Origin: Mesostigma viride
Taxonomy: Eukaryota; Streptophyta; Mesostigmatophyceae; Mesostigmatales; Mesostigmataceae
Reading direction: 5' to 3'
NCBI GenBank assembly: GCA_009746045.1
Contig: RPFO01000079.1
Location: 571,712 to 635,711 of the forward strand
DNA: 64,000 nucleotides
Position numbers and translations under genes: made by a program. The notes under the pieces are model-generated. The model saw only the letters and a program-made list of their open reading frames with translations. It had not been told where the DNA came from and did no database searches. Positions 25,401 to 37,684 of this stretch are shown here, one piece after another (position 1 is the first letter of the stretch; each line of letters opens with the position of its first letter).

Positions 25401-28400
25401 CTTAACGCAGCTAACGGCACCTCGGCCGCACCTGACGGGGAATTACCGGGGAGGCAGGTACGCGCTGGCGGCAGGCGCGTCAGCCATGGTGCTGGACGTG
25501 AGCATTGCGCCACAGAAGCACTCGTCAGAAAAGCACGCGATAGAGACTTCCTTCACACATGGACGCTTCACCGAATATACCGCAACGCCCTGCTGTTCCT
25601 GCGGTCGCAACGAGCCGGGGGCAGCCTCTGCAGACCTTGCGGCGTCGAACTGGGGAAGTGATCCGGGGGCCGGTGTGGTGGCATCGGGAAGGGATGCCCC
25701 AGCGGGCGCGTCACCACTCATGGCAGCAGGAGCCAAGGCCGGCTGCCAGCTGTGTGGGCGGGGGAACAACTGGGTGATCCGTGCGACGCCACTTGGCGCG
25801 TCAAGGGATCGAGGAGGCAGTGAGGCGGTGCCCTCTTGTGTTGGTGGCAGCACGGGCACAGATGCCGAGGCGTGCGGGCGGCCAGGTTGGGTGGGTGAGG
25901 GCCAGTCATCACCACTGGCTAGGTGGGATGCTCCTCCGCACAGCCTGCGGAACGGTGACCCTGGGGGAGCTCCATCGTTGGCAAATGGTAACGGCCACCA
26001 ACCCACCGGCAAGCACAGTGTGGGCCATGGCCATGCTCGTGCATCTGAGCGTCCACCCCCTTCATTGCTGGTGTTCCCAACGGAGAGCAACTTTTCTGGC
26101 AAATGCTACGGGCTGGGGCTGATGTCTGCCTTCCGTGGCTGGTGGCGGGAGCAAGCACAAGAGAAGGCCTATGCGAATGGCAATGTGGATGCCAGCGCTC
26201 CTTCCCAGATTGGGGTCCATCAAGGCCAGGGCCATGGCCAGGGTGGTGCGCCTGAGGCGCGGTGGTTCGTCATGTTGGACGCCGCCAAGGGTTTCACCAG
26301 CCGGCCGCCCGATTTGTCCAAGCACAAGGCCGACTTTGTGGCACTCTCCCTATACAAGGTACGGCGGGCCGGCTCCCTTGATCTTTCTTCTTTGGCCGCA
26401 TCCGCGCATCCCGGCTTGCACATAACTGCCATGACATCTCAGCATGTTGGCTGTGAGCGTACATGCCACACTGGGCAGGTCTTGCTCAGCCATCTTACTG
26501 TGGTGCCCTGTAGTCGCAGGCCATCAAAGCGTACTGCTGCCCTTCCATCTGCGGCATAATGCTGACATGGAATATGATCCTGTGAGGCCTGTACGTGTTG
26601 TGTGTGGCGCCCTGCGCTCGTCAGCAAGCAGACATTTACACGCGTGCACCATGGGCTGCATCCTACTCGAGGATGTGGGGAGGCATGTAGGTACAGATGG
26701 CAGCAGTTTTGAGAGGGCAAACGAGCATGCACTGGTGTAGCCAGTGCTGGCAGTGTCACGATCAAGGTGAGATGATGGCAAGGAGCCATGCATGGGTTTG
26801 TAATGGGCGAGGATTGTTTTCTGCCGACATGACCTGGGCGTGCCACTTGAATGTGCTTCAGATGCCTGCTGCGTCTCACCTGCGCAGCTGCAGCTGTGCA
26901 GACAATGTCTGGGGGGCAGGCCTAATGCTTGCACTTGCCCCCCATCCCCCCAAACTTGGAGGCATGCCTCATTGCTGCCTGCTGCGCCATCACTGCGCAC
27001 GAACCGGCTCCACCATGGGTTTTGCCTACCTTATCTTCCCTCGTTGTGCTTTGTGCACCCTCCTTGTGGTGCTTTGTGCACCCCCTTATGATGGCGTGAC
27101 TTCATGCAGATGTGTGGGTACCCATCAGGCCTGGGCGCGCTGCTCATACGACGAGGTAGGACAACCTTTTACTTGGAGCCCAAGTGGCAGCTCATTCTTA
27201 GGGAACAGCGAAGATGCGTGAGCTGGTCCTTTCGTCTCCCTTGCCGTTGCTACCCTTTTACTTCGCCGTGTCTTTCCCCCGGCGTGGCGGCTGCATGCGG
27301 CTGCTGCCTGTGCCCGAGCTAATGTTGCCTGTATGCCCCGCCCGCAAGGCAGCTACGCTCCCCTGTGGCTGTCCAAGGTGCAACCGCAGACATCCCCAAC
27401 GCGCCATTGTCCTCCTACGGAATGCCCTGTCCTTCTCATTTTGACGGCATCCCCCCCCTTGCCACTTGCCACCCTTTGCTGCAGAGACGGCTTCGGACAT
27501 CCTGCGGACGAGCGGCTACTTTGGGGGAGGTACTCACGCCAGCTAATCACTTCATACTTGCGGCTGTCGCGGCGCACTACTCATGGCTGCGCGCTGCTGT
27601 GGGGGCACAGGACATACTGGCAGCCGCGGACAAGGCATGCTTCCCATGCCGCCTGGAAGATGCGGTATTCAGCAGCCAGGCTGAAGGACATGGGCCCATG
27701 GCTGGCGGCTTTGTCATGCCTACCTCCGACGGATGATTTCCTGTATGGCCAATTGTTCGCACGCAAGTGGGAGAGCAGACAGCCTGATCTAGAAGGGGCA
27801 TGGTGTGGGTCCGACATACAGCTATGTGGCCGTTGGTCTGTGTGCGGCCTCCAAGGAGATGCTTGGCGTTGGGCCAGAAAGCATCACCGCCGCTGGCCGC
27901 TGCCCAGCCAGGCTTCGAAGTCCTCACTGGCTGTTTGTCCAATTATTGCCCAGGTGCTGTGTCTGCGTGTTGTATTAGGTATTTGTGTTGGCTCGCGTCT
28001 CTGTGCCTGCGTTTTTGCTCAGGGTGGGTGTCGTACCTTTCCTAGAATGCAGGCCGCCCTTTCTGTGCGTTGCCAGTTGTCACGACATGGCGTTCTCCCC
28101 CCCCACCGCAACACACGCCACCTCCGCCGTTCCCTGCGCGCCCCAAGCAGGCACTGTGGCCGCCTGCCTCGCCGACGAGGACTACGTGATGCGCCGCGCG
28201 CTGCTGGAGGACCGCCTGGAGAACGGCACGGTGCCGTTTCTGGAGGCCGTCGCCGCGCTGCAGGGGCTGGCAGCGCTGCAGCGGCTGGGGGGGATGCCGC
28301 CCATCCACCGGTGAGGGCGCGCTGCTTGTTTTGCGTGTGTGTGTGCAATCTGATGTGAGGGCACGTGCATGCAAACTGTGGCTAGTGCACATGCATGTAT

Positions 28401-31400
28401 GTTTTGGCCAGCGCACACCCATCCACCGGAGTGTTGATGCATGCATTGGTTAAGGTGCCGTGATCTGTCTCGCGCCGCACTGCGGACCTGTCACAGCCCG
28501 CATGAGACGTGTGACCCTGCACAGTGCGCTCCCACGGCCCCAGGGGGTGTATGCATGATGTATGCATGTGCCCGTGTGCTGGGTGTTGCGCCAGCCACGC
28601 CCGCGAGAGCCTCTGCAATCTTCACCGCCCTCATGCGCCGTTTAGCACCCTCATGCGCCGTTTAGCACGTTCATGCAATCTTCAGTGTCCTCATGCAATC
28701 TTCACTGCCCTCATGCATCTCCCTCCTCATGCCCACATGTTCACGCGTGTGCGTGCGTGTGCTTGCTACAGGCACGTCTCCTGCCTTGCCCGCCACCTGG
28801 CAACGGAGCTCCACGCGCTGCGCCACGGAAACGGCCGCCGTGTCTGCCAGCTGTATGGCTGGGAAGACCTGGTGGACAAACAGCAGGGCGCCTACGGGGA
28901 CGCGAGCCAGGTAAACGCAACTCAGGCCCACGCAGCATACACACCAGCAGCAGCGTTGTGGTGCGCATGGTGGGTCCTCGCACACCCGTGCACATCGTCG
29001 TGATCGCCGTTATTGATTGATCACCATTTTGTTGCAATCCGCTCTATGAAGCACATGCATATCTTTGCAATCCCCATTCTCCTCGGCTCGGTTTTGATGT
29101 TGTTACGATGACATGTGCAAGCACTGCTGTATGCATGTGTTGCATAGCGTGATATTTGTAAGCAAGATGAGGCTGCAACGTGGTTTTGGGCACGGGGTGC
29201 TGGCTCCTGTGCCACAACGTTGCGCCACTTCCTGATTCAAAGCAATCCGTGTGTTGCACCAGATCTAGCTTTTGAGGCATCATCATCAACGTTGCGCCAC
29301 GTCCTGATTCAAAGCAATCCGTGTGTTGCACCAGATCTAGCTTTTGAGGCATCATCATCAACGTTGCGCCACTTCCTGATTCAAAGCAATCCGCGTGTTG
29401 CACCAGATCTAGCTTTTGAGGCATCATCATCAACGTTGCGCCACTTCCTGATTCAAAGCAATCCGTGTGTTGCACCAGATCTAGCTTTTGAGGCATCATC
29501 ATCAACGTTGCGCCACTTCCTGATTTAAAGCAATCCGTGTGTTGCACCAGATCTAGCTTTTGAGGCATCATCATCAACGTTGCGCCACTTCCTGATTCAA
29601 AGCAATCCGTGTGTTGCACCAGATCTAGCTTTTGAGGCATCATCATCAACGTTGCGCCACTTCCTGATTCAAAGCAATCCGTGTGTTGCACCAGATCTAG
29701 CTTTTGAGGCATCATCATCAACGTTGCGCCACTTCCTGATTTAAAGCAATCCGTGTGTTGCACCAGATCTAGCTTTTGAGGCATCATCATCAACGTTGCG
29801 CCACTTCCTGATTCCAAGCAATCCGTGTGTTGCGCCAGATCTAGCTTTTGAGGCATCATCATCAACGTTGCGCCACTTCCTGATTCAAAGCAATCCGTGT
29901 GTTGCACCAGATCTAGCTTTTGAGGCATCATCATCAACGTTGCGCCACTTCCTGATTTAAAGCAATCCGTGTGTTGCACCAGATCTAGCTTTTGAGGCAT
30001 CATTATCTTGTGCATGGAAGATCGACACTTCATGGTTATGCAGCCATATGTCACAGCGTTCTTGAGGTCTGTGACGTCATTAACTCTGTTAAAAGTGCTC
30101 ACTAGGCCTTGTTGAATCTCAGCATCCAGACGAAAAATCGTAAAACAGACTTTAGAAATAGCCAAGATCATTGGCACCCGTTGTCATGAGCATACGTGCT
30201 ACGTAATGCTCTTTTTTGCCCTGCTCCCCAGCCATGGGGAGAGGACGAGAGCGACATCAGCAGCGATGACGACGAGGGCGAGGAGGAGGGCCACTATATC
30301 GGCCACGGTTCCATCGTCACCTTCAACCTGCTGCGCGGGGACGGCAGTTTTGTTGGGTCATCAGAGGTGGAGCAGATGGCGTCGCTCATGGGCATCCATC
30401 TGAGGGTACGTGCGACAGCAACGCGTGCTAGACAGCGGCAATGCCGGATGCAGCCATGGTCCTGAATCAATGCTACCTGCTGTGGGCCTGTGCCACAGAC
30501 TCACCCAGGTTGTCTGTCTGTTGCTGTTTCCTTTCCATCCTTTGGCATTGCGCGTTTTTTGGATGTCCCAAAATGTACTTCCTTTCTCCTTCTTTCTAGT
30601 TATGGGGTTGCTGCCGGTCAGCCAATTATCATTCTTGAGAGCAGGGCAGCGGTTCCAGAGGCCGTACCTGCCTGTCGTGCACAGGACGCCTGAGGTGTCC
30701 TTGGCAGCAGTACTTGTGACTTGTCCCTTGTATGCATGTTCCTTGTGCGCCCTTGGCATAGGCCCCAACCTGGCCAAGACATGTTGTGCGTGCTTGGTGT
30801 TTCTCGTTTGCTTCCAAGGTTGCTCCTGGTACCAAGGACGCATCTGCCTGTCCGTGCCCCCTACGCCTTTTGTTGGCTCCTGCAAATTTGTGGGCCATGG
30901 CACCCAAGCAGGATGGAATGCCCCCATCATTGCCCCCACCTCCCTCACGTGTGCGGCTTCCCCTGGGGTTCTCTCGCGCTGGCGTGTCCACCGGTGTGCC
31001 CCGCCGTTTCCACCCGCCCTGCTCTCCTCGCCGGCTGCGTTCCCTGCCTCTGGTGCTCCCCGCCGCCTTGTGCCCTGCGTTTTGTCCTCCTTGCCTGCTC
31101 TGCTCCCTGCCCCGTGTTCTCCCTACCTGCTCGGCTCCCTGCCTCTTGTGCACCCATCGGCCCATTGTGGGGGGACGGCTGCCAGATCGGCTGCCTGTGC
31201 AACCCGGGCGCGTGCGCGCACTACCTCGGGCTTACTTCAGAGGACGTCCGACGCAACTATGAGGTAGGGGGCGGACCAGGGTGCCACCATGGGGTGTGAA
31301 TGCCCTTGCTTCCTTGTCTTCACAACCCTGTATCCCCTGCCTCAAGAGTCCATCCCTTGCCTTTGGGCCTGCCTTCCCTGGCGTTTGTCCGCATGGCTTC

Positions 31401-34400
31401 TGTCTTTTTGCCGCTGTTGGTAGTTTTATTTTTACTGGTAGCAAGCTGGGTGGTCACGGCTTAAGCGAAGTGGTGGCGAATCTTCCATCGGGCAAAGGGT
31501 CTGGCTGGCAACGAGCACGCGCGCATGATGCAAACGCTGGAACTGCGTGCATGTTAATGCTTGTGGCAGTGCATGCGTTTTTGTGTGACGTGCGTTGGGA
31601 TCCTACGCTGCTGCGGCCTGCAATACCTCGCTCTGCGCGATGTGGTCGCATGCTCCTCCGTGCGCGCGTGGATGTGTGGATGTGCTCACTTGTGTGTACT
31701 TGTTCATGTGTGCATGTGTGCATGTGCATCCATCATGCCAGGTATGCATGTGTGATGGTTGTGTGATGGGGGCATCCTTGTGTGCACGTGCGTTCCTGTA
31801 CGTGTGCGTACGCGCAGGCCAGCCGCATGTGCTGATGCCTGCACCCACATGCGTGCTTGTATGCATGCGTGCATAACCCTGCGTGGTGGTGCTTGTATGC
31901 ATGCCTGCTTGCACCCGCAGGCGGGCCACGTGTGCTGGGACCGCGTCGATCTGCTCCATGCCAAGCCCACGGGCGCCGTGCGCGTCTCCTTTGGCTACAT
32001 GTCTGCGTTCGAGGACGCGCAGGTGAGCTAGCGCCCGTGACGAATACTTGCACACGCGTTTGAGGACGCACAGGGGAGCGCCCGTGATGAGTGATTGCGC
32101 AGACAGTGGGGGGGATTAGCGCTGCGGCCAGCACCTGCGCGAGTGCGCATGGGTGGGCTAGTGGGCACCAGGGATGCCTGAATGGCAAAACCTTGCAACC
32201 ATCAGCACCTAATGACGTGCAGGGACTTTGGCCATGACCCTAGCCCATAATGAAAAGAAATCGAATGATTACCTTTCCTTTGGCCAAACGTTTCCCCTTG
32301 GTTCTGCGTGGGACACAGGCGGTGCTGGATTTTGTGCGCAAGTATTTCGTGGATGAGCCGCCACCCGCCAAAGTGGCCGCGGTGCCCGCGTCAGTGCCAG
32401 TGCCGAATGTTGGCAGTACCACCAACGGTGAGTGTGGCGCCACTACACGTGTCAGGCCAATGATAAATGCGCGCTCCGGCCCTAGTGCCACAAACAGTAG
32501 GGGTGCTGCCAACAGCGTGTATGAGTGTGTGTGAGTGTCAGTGTGTGTGCTTGCTGTGGCTCTTCAAGCGCATGAAGTCCTGGCAGCACCCCTCGCTGGC
32601 TGTAGCAACTGCTGCTGTGACAGCAGCGCCAGCCATGTGTGTGTATGTAGCAGCACCAGCCATGGGTACCGTGGCAGCCATCACGGTTTCTTTCACGCAT
32701 GTCTGCACCACTGCTCATGTGGCTTTCGCCACTCATATCAGCCAAGCAGATTGGGCACAACCGCGCATAAGGACATTTGAATGGGCAAGAGTTGCCAAAA
32801 GCCAACAGCATGGGTTGGTTTAATCCTGGGAGGAGCGAGGAGGAACGAAGTGGTAGCACTGCTGCCACTGCCAGCTGTCGGTTGCCTCGCTGCCTCGCTG
32901 CCTCGCTGCCTCGCTGCCTCGCTGCCTCGCTGCCTCGCTGCCTCGCTGCCTCGCTGCCTCGCTGCCTCGCTGCCTCGCTGCCTCGCTGCCTCGCTGCCTC
33001 GCTGCCTCGCTGCCTCGCTGCCTCGCTGCCTCAGAGCCTCAGAGGGGAAGCTTTGCAGCCGAGGATCATCTGCTGGCGTGCCTGTGGGTCACCAGCCACG
33101 GTTGTGTTTAGGATGGACAATCGCTGTCCTCGATCGTTTGTTGCGCCTGATCTATCGGGCACCTTTTCACCCCTGTAACCCCAGCGCTGGACCATCGGTC
33201 CCCATGCCCTTGTGTCCCATGCGGCTCTCCTGTCCCCTCGGGTCCCCTGCGGATCCCCGCGGAAGCAGCCCCCATCCACGAGGAGGGCCACGTAATGCTG
33301 CTCCCGCCGTCACCGCGCCCGCTGCCGCCTATTCGCGAGGGTGGGAACGCCCCCGCGCCGCCCCTCCCCGCGGTGGTGTCCAAGCTGTTTGTCTACCCGA
33401 TCAAGTCCTGCCAGGGCTTCTCCCCCACCTCATGGCCACTCACGCCGTACGGTGAGCCTTGCAGCACCACCTCCTGGCCACGCACTCCGTACGGTGAAAT
33501 AGGCAGCACATGAAGCGTACAGGGCAAGTGTGCACCCGGATGACGGCGGTGCCCGCGCATGCTGGCGTAGGGCACGCCCCGCAGAACCCTACATCTTGCG
33601 CTCATCACCGTGCCATCAGCAGGGAGGCTCAGTTTTGCTGCGTCTGCCACCTAAAGGTGCCCAACCACGAAAGCGGGTGGTGGCAGGTCTGGTATGCCCA
33701 TGCACTGGGTCTGGCGACGTTTCGGTGTGGCGAATGGGCAGGGGTCTCGCAGTAGCCATCGCTGGACGCCAGTTGCCCCCGGTAGCCATGTGCGGTGGAG
33801 GAATGTACATGCATTTTGTTGGCGGCACCTCAACTCGCACGTGTGTGTGTGTGTGTGTGTGTTTCTTTTTCGCAAGGGGCCCCTTGGGGGATCGGCAAAC
33901 ACGTTTCTGGCCAAGTATGGAGGTACAGTGAAGACCGCATGGGAGCTCTATTGGGATGGATGGATGAATGGATGGACGGATGCGGGGTGAAGGCAGTGGT
34001 GTGGCGCATGGCCCCGTGCGCATGGTGGGGATTTGTGGACTTCCGTGCTGGGGGCACATTTTTTACAGCAACCAGAGTCAAAAGGGTTGGTGTGCGCGCC
34101 GGTACGGCCTGCTTATCTGATGCTCGTCCGCTTTATCGTGGGTGCATATGTGTTCACCCCCCCACAACATTCCCCCGGAAACCTCCTCTGCACCCCCTGT
34201 AACTATCTCCCCACCCCCTGACACCAACTCCCAACCCCTCAGGCCTCAAGTACGACCGGCAGTGGGCCATTGTGGGGGAGGACTACGCGGTCATGACGCT
34301 CACCAAGGTGGGTGCAATTGTGCTGTAAAGCCCATGGCACAGCGGCACAAGGCCGGACGCGATGTGGGGGTTCCCATCGCGCTGTAAAGCACATGGCAGC

Positions 34401-37400
34401 CTCTGTGTCCCATCTGTCTCGAATGGCATGCATACTCATGATGGCATCCATACTCATGCCAGACAGGGGTGTCCAGCAGGACAGTTTTCCCTCACGCCTG
34501 TGGTTTTGTTGGTGTCCTGTTGTGCACAGCCTACTCGGCAGCACACTTCATCCACCCTGTTCTTGGTTAACCAGCCATCCCTGCTTCTGCTTTGCTTTCC
34601 TCCCCCCATGCGGCCTCTCCCTTGGCCTCGGCTACCTCCTGCGGTGGCCAGCACCCGGCCTTGTGCCGTCTCAAGGCATCGGTGGACCTGGACACGCGCA
34701 TGCTATGGGTAGAGTCCCCCGACATGCCCAACATCCTGATGCTGCCGCCGGCACACGAGCCGGAGGCGGCTGCTGCCACCGCGACCACACCGGAGGAAGC
34801 CGCAGAGCACGCGCCGACACCGGGGCGCGGCATGTCCGTGGCCGTGTGCGGGGACAGGTGGGTGGCGGACGCTAGCGGTGGTCCCAGATGGGGTGGGGGC
34901 TGCGTCTGCTGCACCACGATGCATGGCTGCACCAGGATGTGGGGTCCCCATGCATTCATGTGCTGGGAGTGTGCTGGGAGTGTGCTGGGAGTATGCTGGG
35001 AGTGTGCTGGGAGTGTGCTGGGAGTGTGCTGGGAGTGTGCGGGGAGTGTGCGGGGAGTGTGCGGGGAGTGTGCGGGGAGTGTGCGGGGAGTGTGCTTGTT
35101 GGCTTTTCTTTTCAGGGCTCCCTTGTGCTTTGCAGACAAACTACCTCATCTGTAGGGCATCGTTGTATTGTTGTATTACCACATCTGGACAGATAGAGCA
35201 CCCATCTGGGTATTTTGATGCTTGTTGCGCCGCTTGTGGCCGCGAGACGAGCGCAGGCAAGGTGTGCTCCCAATTTCCTGTTGATCACTCTGCTCATTGC
35301 TTGCTGGTGTCCGGCACGCCAGGGAGCTCCTATCTGTGCCCCCAATGCTTCCGATGAGCCATGCGTGTCCTGTGGTGGCCCCTGTGCGGTGCTGGCGAGT
35401 CATTCTCCTATCGCGTGTTAAGATGCTGCTCACCCTTTCGTGTCACCCGCGGCATCCCCCTTGTCCTCCCAATACTTGTCCTTCCCCCCTTATCCTTCCC
35501 CCGCGGTGCTTCCAACGCGCTGACCCCAATCACGCCACCTGTGATGCGCGGACTCTGTCCCCCAGGGTTTGCTCCATCCCGCACGCATGGGACTCCCCCG
35601 CCAGTGCCTGGCTGAGCCAAGCGCTGGGCGTCAAGTGCACGCTGGTGGCCTACCCACCCAACGCGCCGCGCGCAGGCACAAAGCAGCAAGCAGGTCGCAA
35701 GGGGGATGAGCCGGTGGCGGCTGGGGACAAGGCGGTCGGGGCCACGGAGGTCAGGGGGCCCGAAGACACAGCCAAAGCTTGGGAAGCAAAGGGTGGGGCG
35801 GCGAATGATGGGGGTGCCAATGATGGGAGGCCCCAGGATGGTGTTAAAGAAGGCCAGGGTTCAAGTCCTGGTAGCGCTGCCCTGTCCTTCAGGGATGAGG
35901 CATCGGGCAACCAGGGTAGGGGTGGGGATGTGAGCAACCAGGGCAAGGGTGGGGATGAGGGCAGGGGAAGCATGCAGTCATTCGCCAACGAGGGGCCCTT
36001 CCTCCTGGTGACATCAGCCAGTGTGCGCGAGCTCAACCACCGTATTCGTGTGCGGCAGGCAGAGAGCTTTCTGGCGCGGGGCATGGTGGGGGACGCAGTG
36101 GCCGCCTCCCTCGCGGGCGCCCACCCCCTGCGGCGGCACAGCATGTGTGTTCCGACGTCATCGCGTCACCAGGACGTTCTGATGGATGTTGCCGAGGAAT
36201 TGTTCCGGCCCAACATCGTCGTCGAGGGGCCGCAGCTGCAGCCGTTTGAGGAGGACACCTGGCAGGTGATCACGCTTGAGGGCAGGGACGAGGAGGGGCA
36301 GGCGGCCACCTGTGGCTTTGAGGTATGCTCCTCTCATGGTCGCATGGTTCCAGGATACTTTGATGTGTGTGGCACGGTGGAGTTGCATCTTTACCTACCA
36401 CTACTAACTTTCATTACTGCTAACTTCATTACTATTTTCTACAAACTTTCTAAAGCTATGGGCGGACTTGAGATAAGTGGCACTGTAGTGACCACAGCCA
36501 CCATGGTCCGGTGATTGCCCGCTCACTCGTGTATGTGGAATGATGAACTGAGCGATTTAACTTCTACGAGTAGAGCGACTCCCTGTCTCATTGTTACAGG
36601 ATCCCATTGTCCTGTCAATCTCAAGAATTATTCGCTCTCCGCTTGTGGCATGCGTGGCTGACAGCTAGCCTGGTGGCCTGATTATTTGTTCGCCCACTAC
36701 CTGGTGTAACCCATCGCCCACCTTCTGGCTCATGCTGCATTGACTGGGTGCGCGGGCACGCTGTCGCTCTCCTTTCGCCGCCCCCCTTCTACATATGGGC
36801 CAGGTGCTGGGTGGCTGCCGCCGCTGCGCGATGATCTGCCTGGACACCCAGGCGGGCAAGTTCCGCAAGGACCAGGAGCCTCTCAAGACGCTGGCCACCT
36901 TCCGCAGGAAACAGGTGGGGTTGCTTGCCGCCGTGTGGGTCGGGGTGGTTGGGTGGGACGGTGGGACGGTGGGTATTCCGCGCGCACGTGTGCATGCGCA
37001 AGTCGTGTACCGCAAGCTTGCCCATTGATGTGCGGGAGAGTAGAACTTTGTTGACACAAGACGATGACACAACACTGCACTGGTTTACATTCCTCTGCCT
37101 AGGGAGCGGCCGAGATACCCCTCTGCCTTAGGTAACATAAGTGATGCTTTGCTCATGCCCGGAGGCACATGCAAACGTTAGTTGTGCTTGCTACTGGCAG
37201 TTCCTCAGCCTGCAAGGGCTCGTTAGAAATATCCTTTCCTGCCCCACAAAATATGGTGACGTCACAGGTACCAAGCATGACCTTGGTTGCACGCGGCACA
37301 AGCAGTGTCGGAAAACTTGGTCTCAAAACGCATCCTACGTTGTCCTTGTGATCATGGCAATTGAAGGCATAAGGACATGACTAGTTCTGTGATACAACAA

Positions 37401-37684
37401 AATAATAAACACAGTCGTAATCAGCCAGCAGTCTTTCAATGCACTTGTGTCTTCCTCCTGGACGTGGCACGAGCCACTGTCAAGTTGTCGAAGCTGCTCG
37501 CTTGCATCTACTTATACTTTGCCATTGTGTGCTTTCTTGTGCAACACAGGGAAGGATACTGTTCGGTGTGCACATGGCACTGACGGCCACTGCATGCGGA
37601 GGCCAGCCAGGAGACGGGGACAAGGGAGAGCATGTGCTGCGGGTGGGGTCCCACCTGGGGGTACAAACCAAGACAGAGTCGTGA
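19459..37684 (+). CDS. MOCOS: Molybdenum cofactor sulfurase
   Basis: Nineteen exons chain in phase to about 1216 residues: 19459-19582, 19719-19817, 23656-23714, 24791-24948, 25458-26358, 27110-27155, 27485-27529, 28151-28310, 28772-28910, 30232-30405, 31186-31263, 31921-32022, 32319-32427, 33269-33451, 34243-34307, 34652-34857, 35566-36322, 36804-36914 and 37550-37684. The ATG is the first in frame after a TGA. The N-terminal NifS-like aminotransferase V domain shows [42 protein letters not shown], the PLP lysine in VALSLYK (about K447) followed by [10 protein letters not shown], and the persulfide-type cysteine in CNPGAC (about C645). [14 protein letters not shown] ends this half. The C-terminal half has the MOSC N-terminal beta-barrel ([10 protein letters not shown]) and the MOSC domain ([15 protein letters not shown]). 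The enzyme transfers sulfur from cysteine to Moco, activating xanthine dehydrogenase and aldehyde oxidase. It is longer than the plant protein (819 residues) because of low-complexity inserts at about 162-350, an acidic insert in exon 10, and one in exon 17. The exon 4 to 5 junction needs a GC donor. Confidence 0.95.
20231..22855. repeat. 8-bp GCTTCCCT array in MOCOS intron 2
   Basis: About 2.6 kb of the octamer GCTTCCCT, roughly 328 units, nearly perfect. A block of about ten GCTTCCCA units (22306-22386) and a few GCTTCCGG/GCTTCCCG variants near 22085-22110 and 22465-22495 break the pattern. Because 8 is not a multiple of 3, translation gives 8-residue repeats (PASLLPCF) from 24 bp. The 897- and 946-codon open frames on the two strands are repeat artefacts inside an intron. 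Confidence 0.97.
23812..24715. repeat. 14-bp minisatellite in MOCOS intron 3
   Basis: About 64 units of CAACCCCTACCTTG with frequent TCG, TGT and CACCC variants, ending about 75 bp before the exon 4 acceptor at 24790. The pyrimidine-rich strand is the coding strand, so the array could act as an extended polypyrimidine tract. Open frames across it (up to 461 codons) are artefacts apart from the exon 4 portion. Confidence 0.95.
29219..30005. repeat. 72-bp tandem repeat in MOCOS intron 9
   Basis: Eleven copies of a 72-bp unit starting GTTGCGCCACTTCCTGATTC and ending in GAGGCATCATCATCAAC. Copies differ at only a few sites (for example TTCAAAG versus TTTAAAG, and GTGTGTT versus GCGTGTT). The unit length is 24 codons, so the minus strand stays open for 377 codons as a [18 protein letters not shown]-type repeat. 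It lies wholly inside the intron between exons ending 28910 and starting 30232. Confidence 0.96.
32883..33028. repeat. 8-bp CCTCGCTG array in MOCOS intron 13
   Basis: About 18 near-perfect units of CCTCGCTG. It is a second octamer array in the same gene, differing in sequence from GCTTCCCT but sharing unit length and a GCTNCC-like core. Confidence 0.95.
34965..35095. repeat. 11-bp array in MOCOS intron 16
   Basis: About 12 units of GTGCTGGGAGT. The second half switches to the variant GTGCGGGGAGT, which indicates expansion of two unit types side by side. Confidence 0.93.

Noticed and set aside
29219-30005. CRISPR-like array
   Set aside because: The 72-bp units are contiguous with no unique spacers, in a eukaryotic intron. 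It is a minisatellite.
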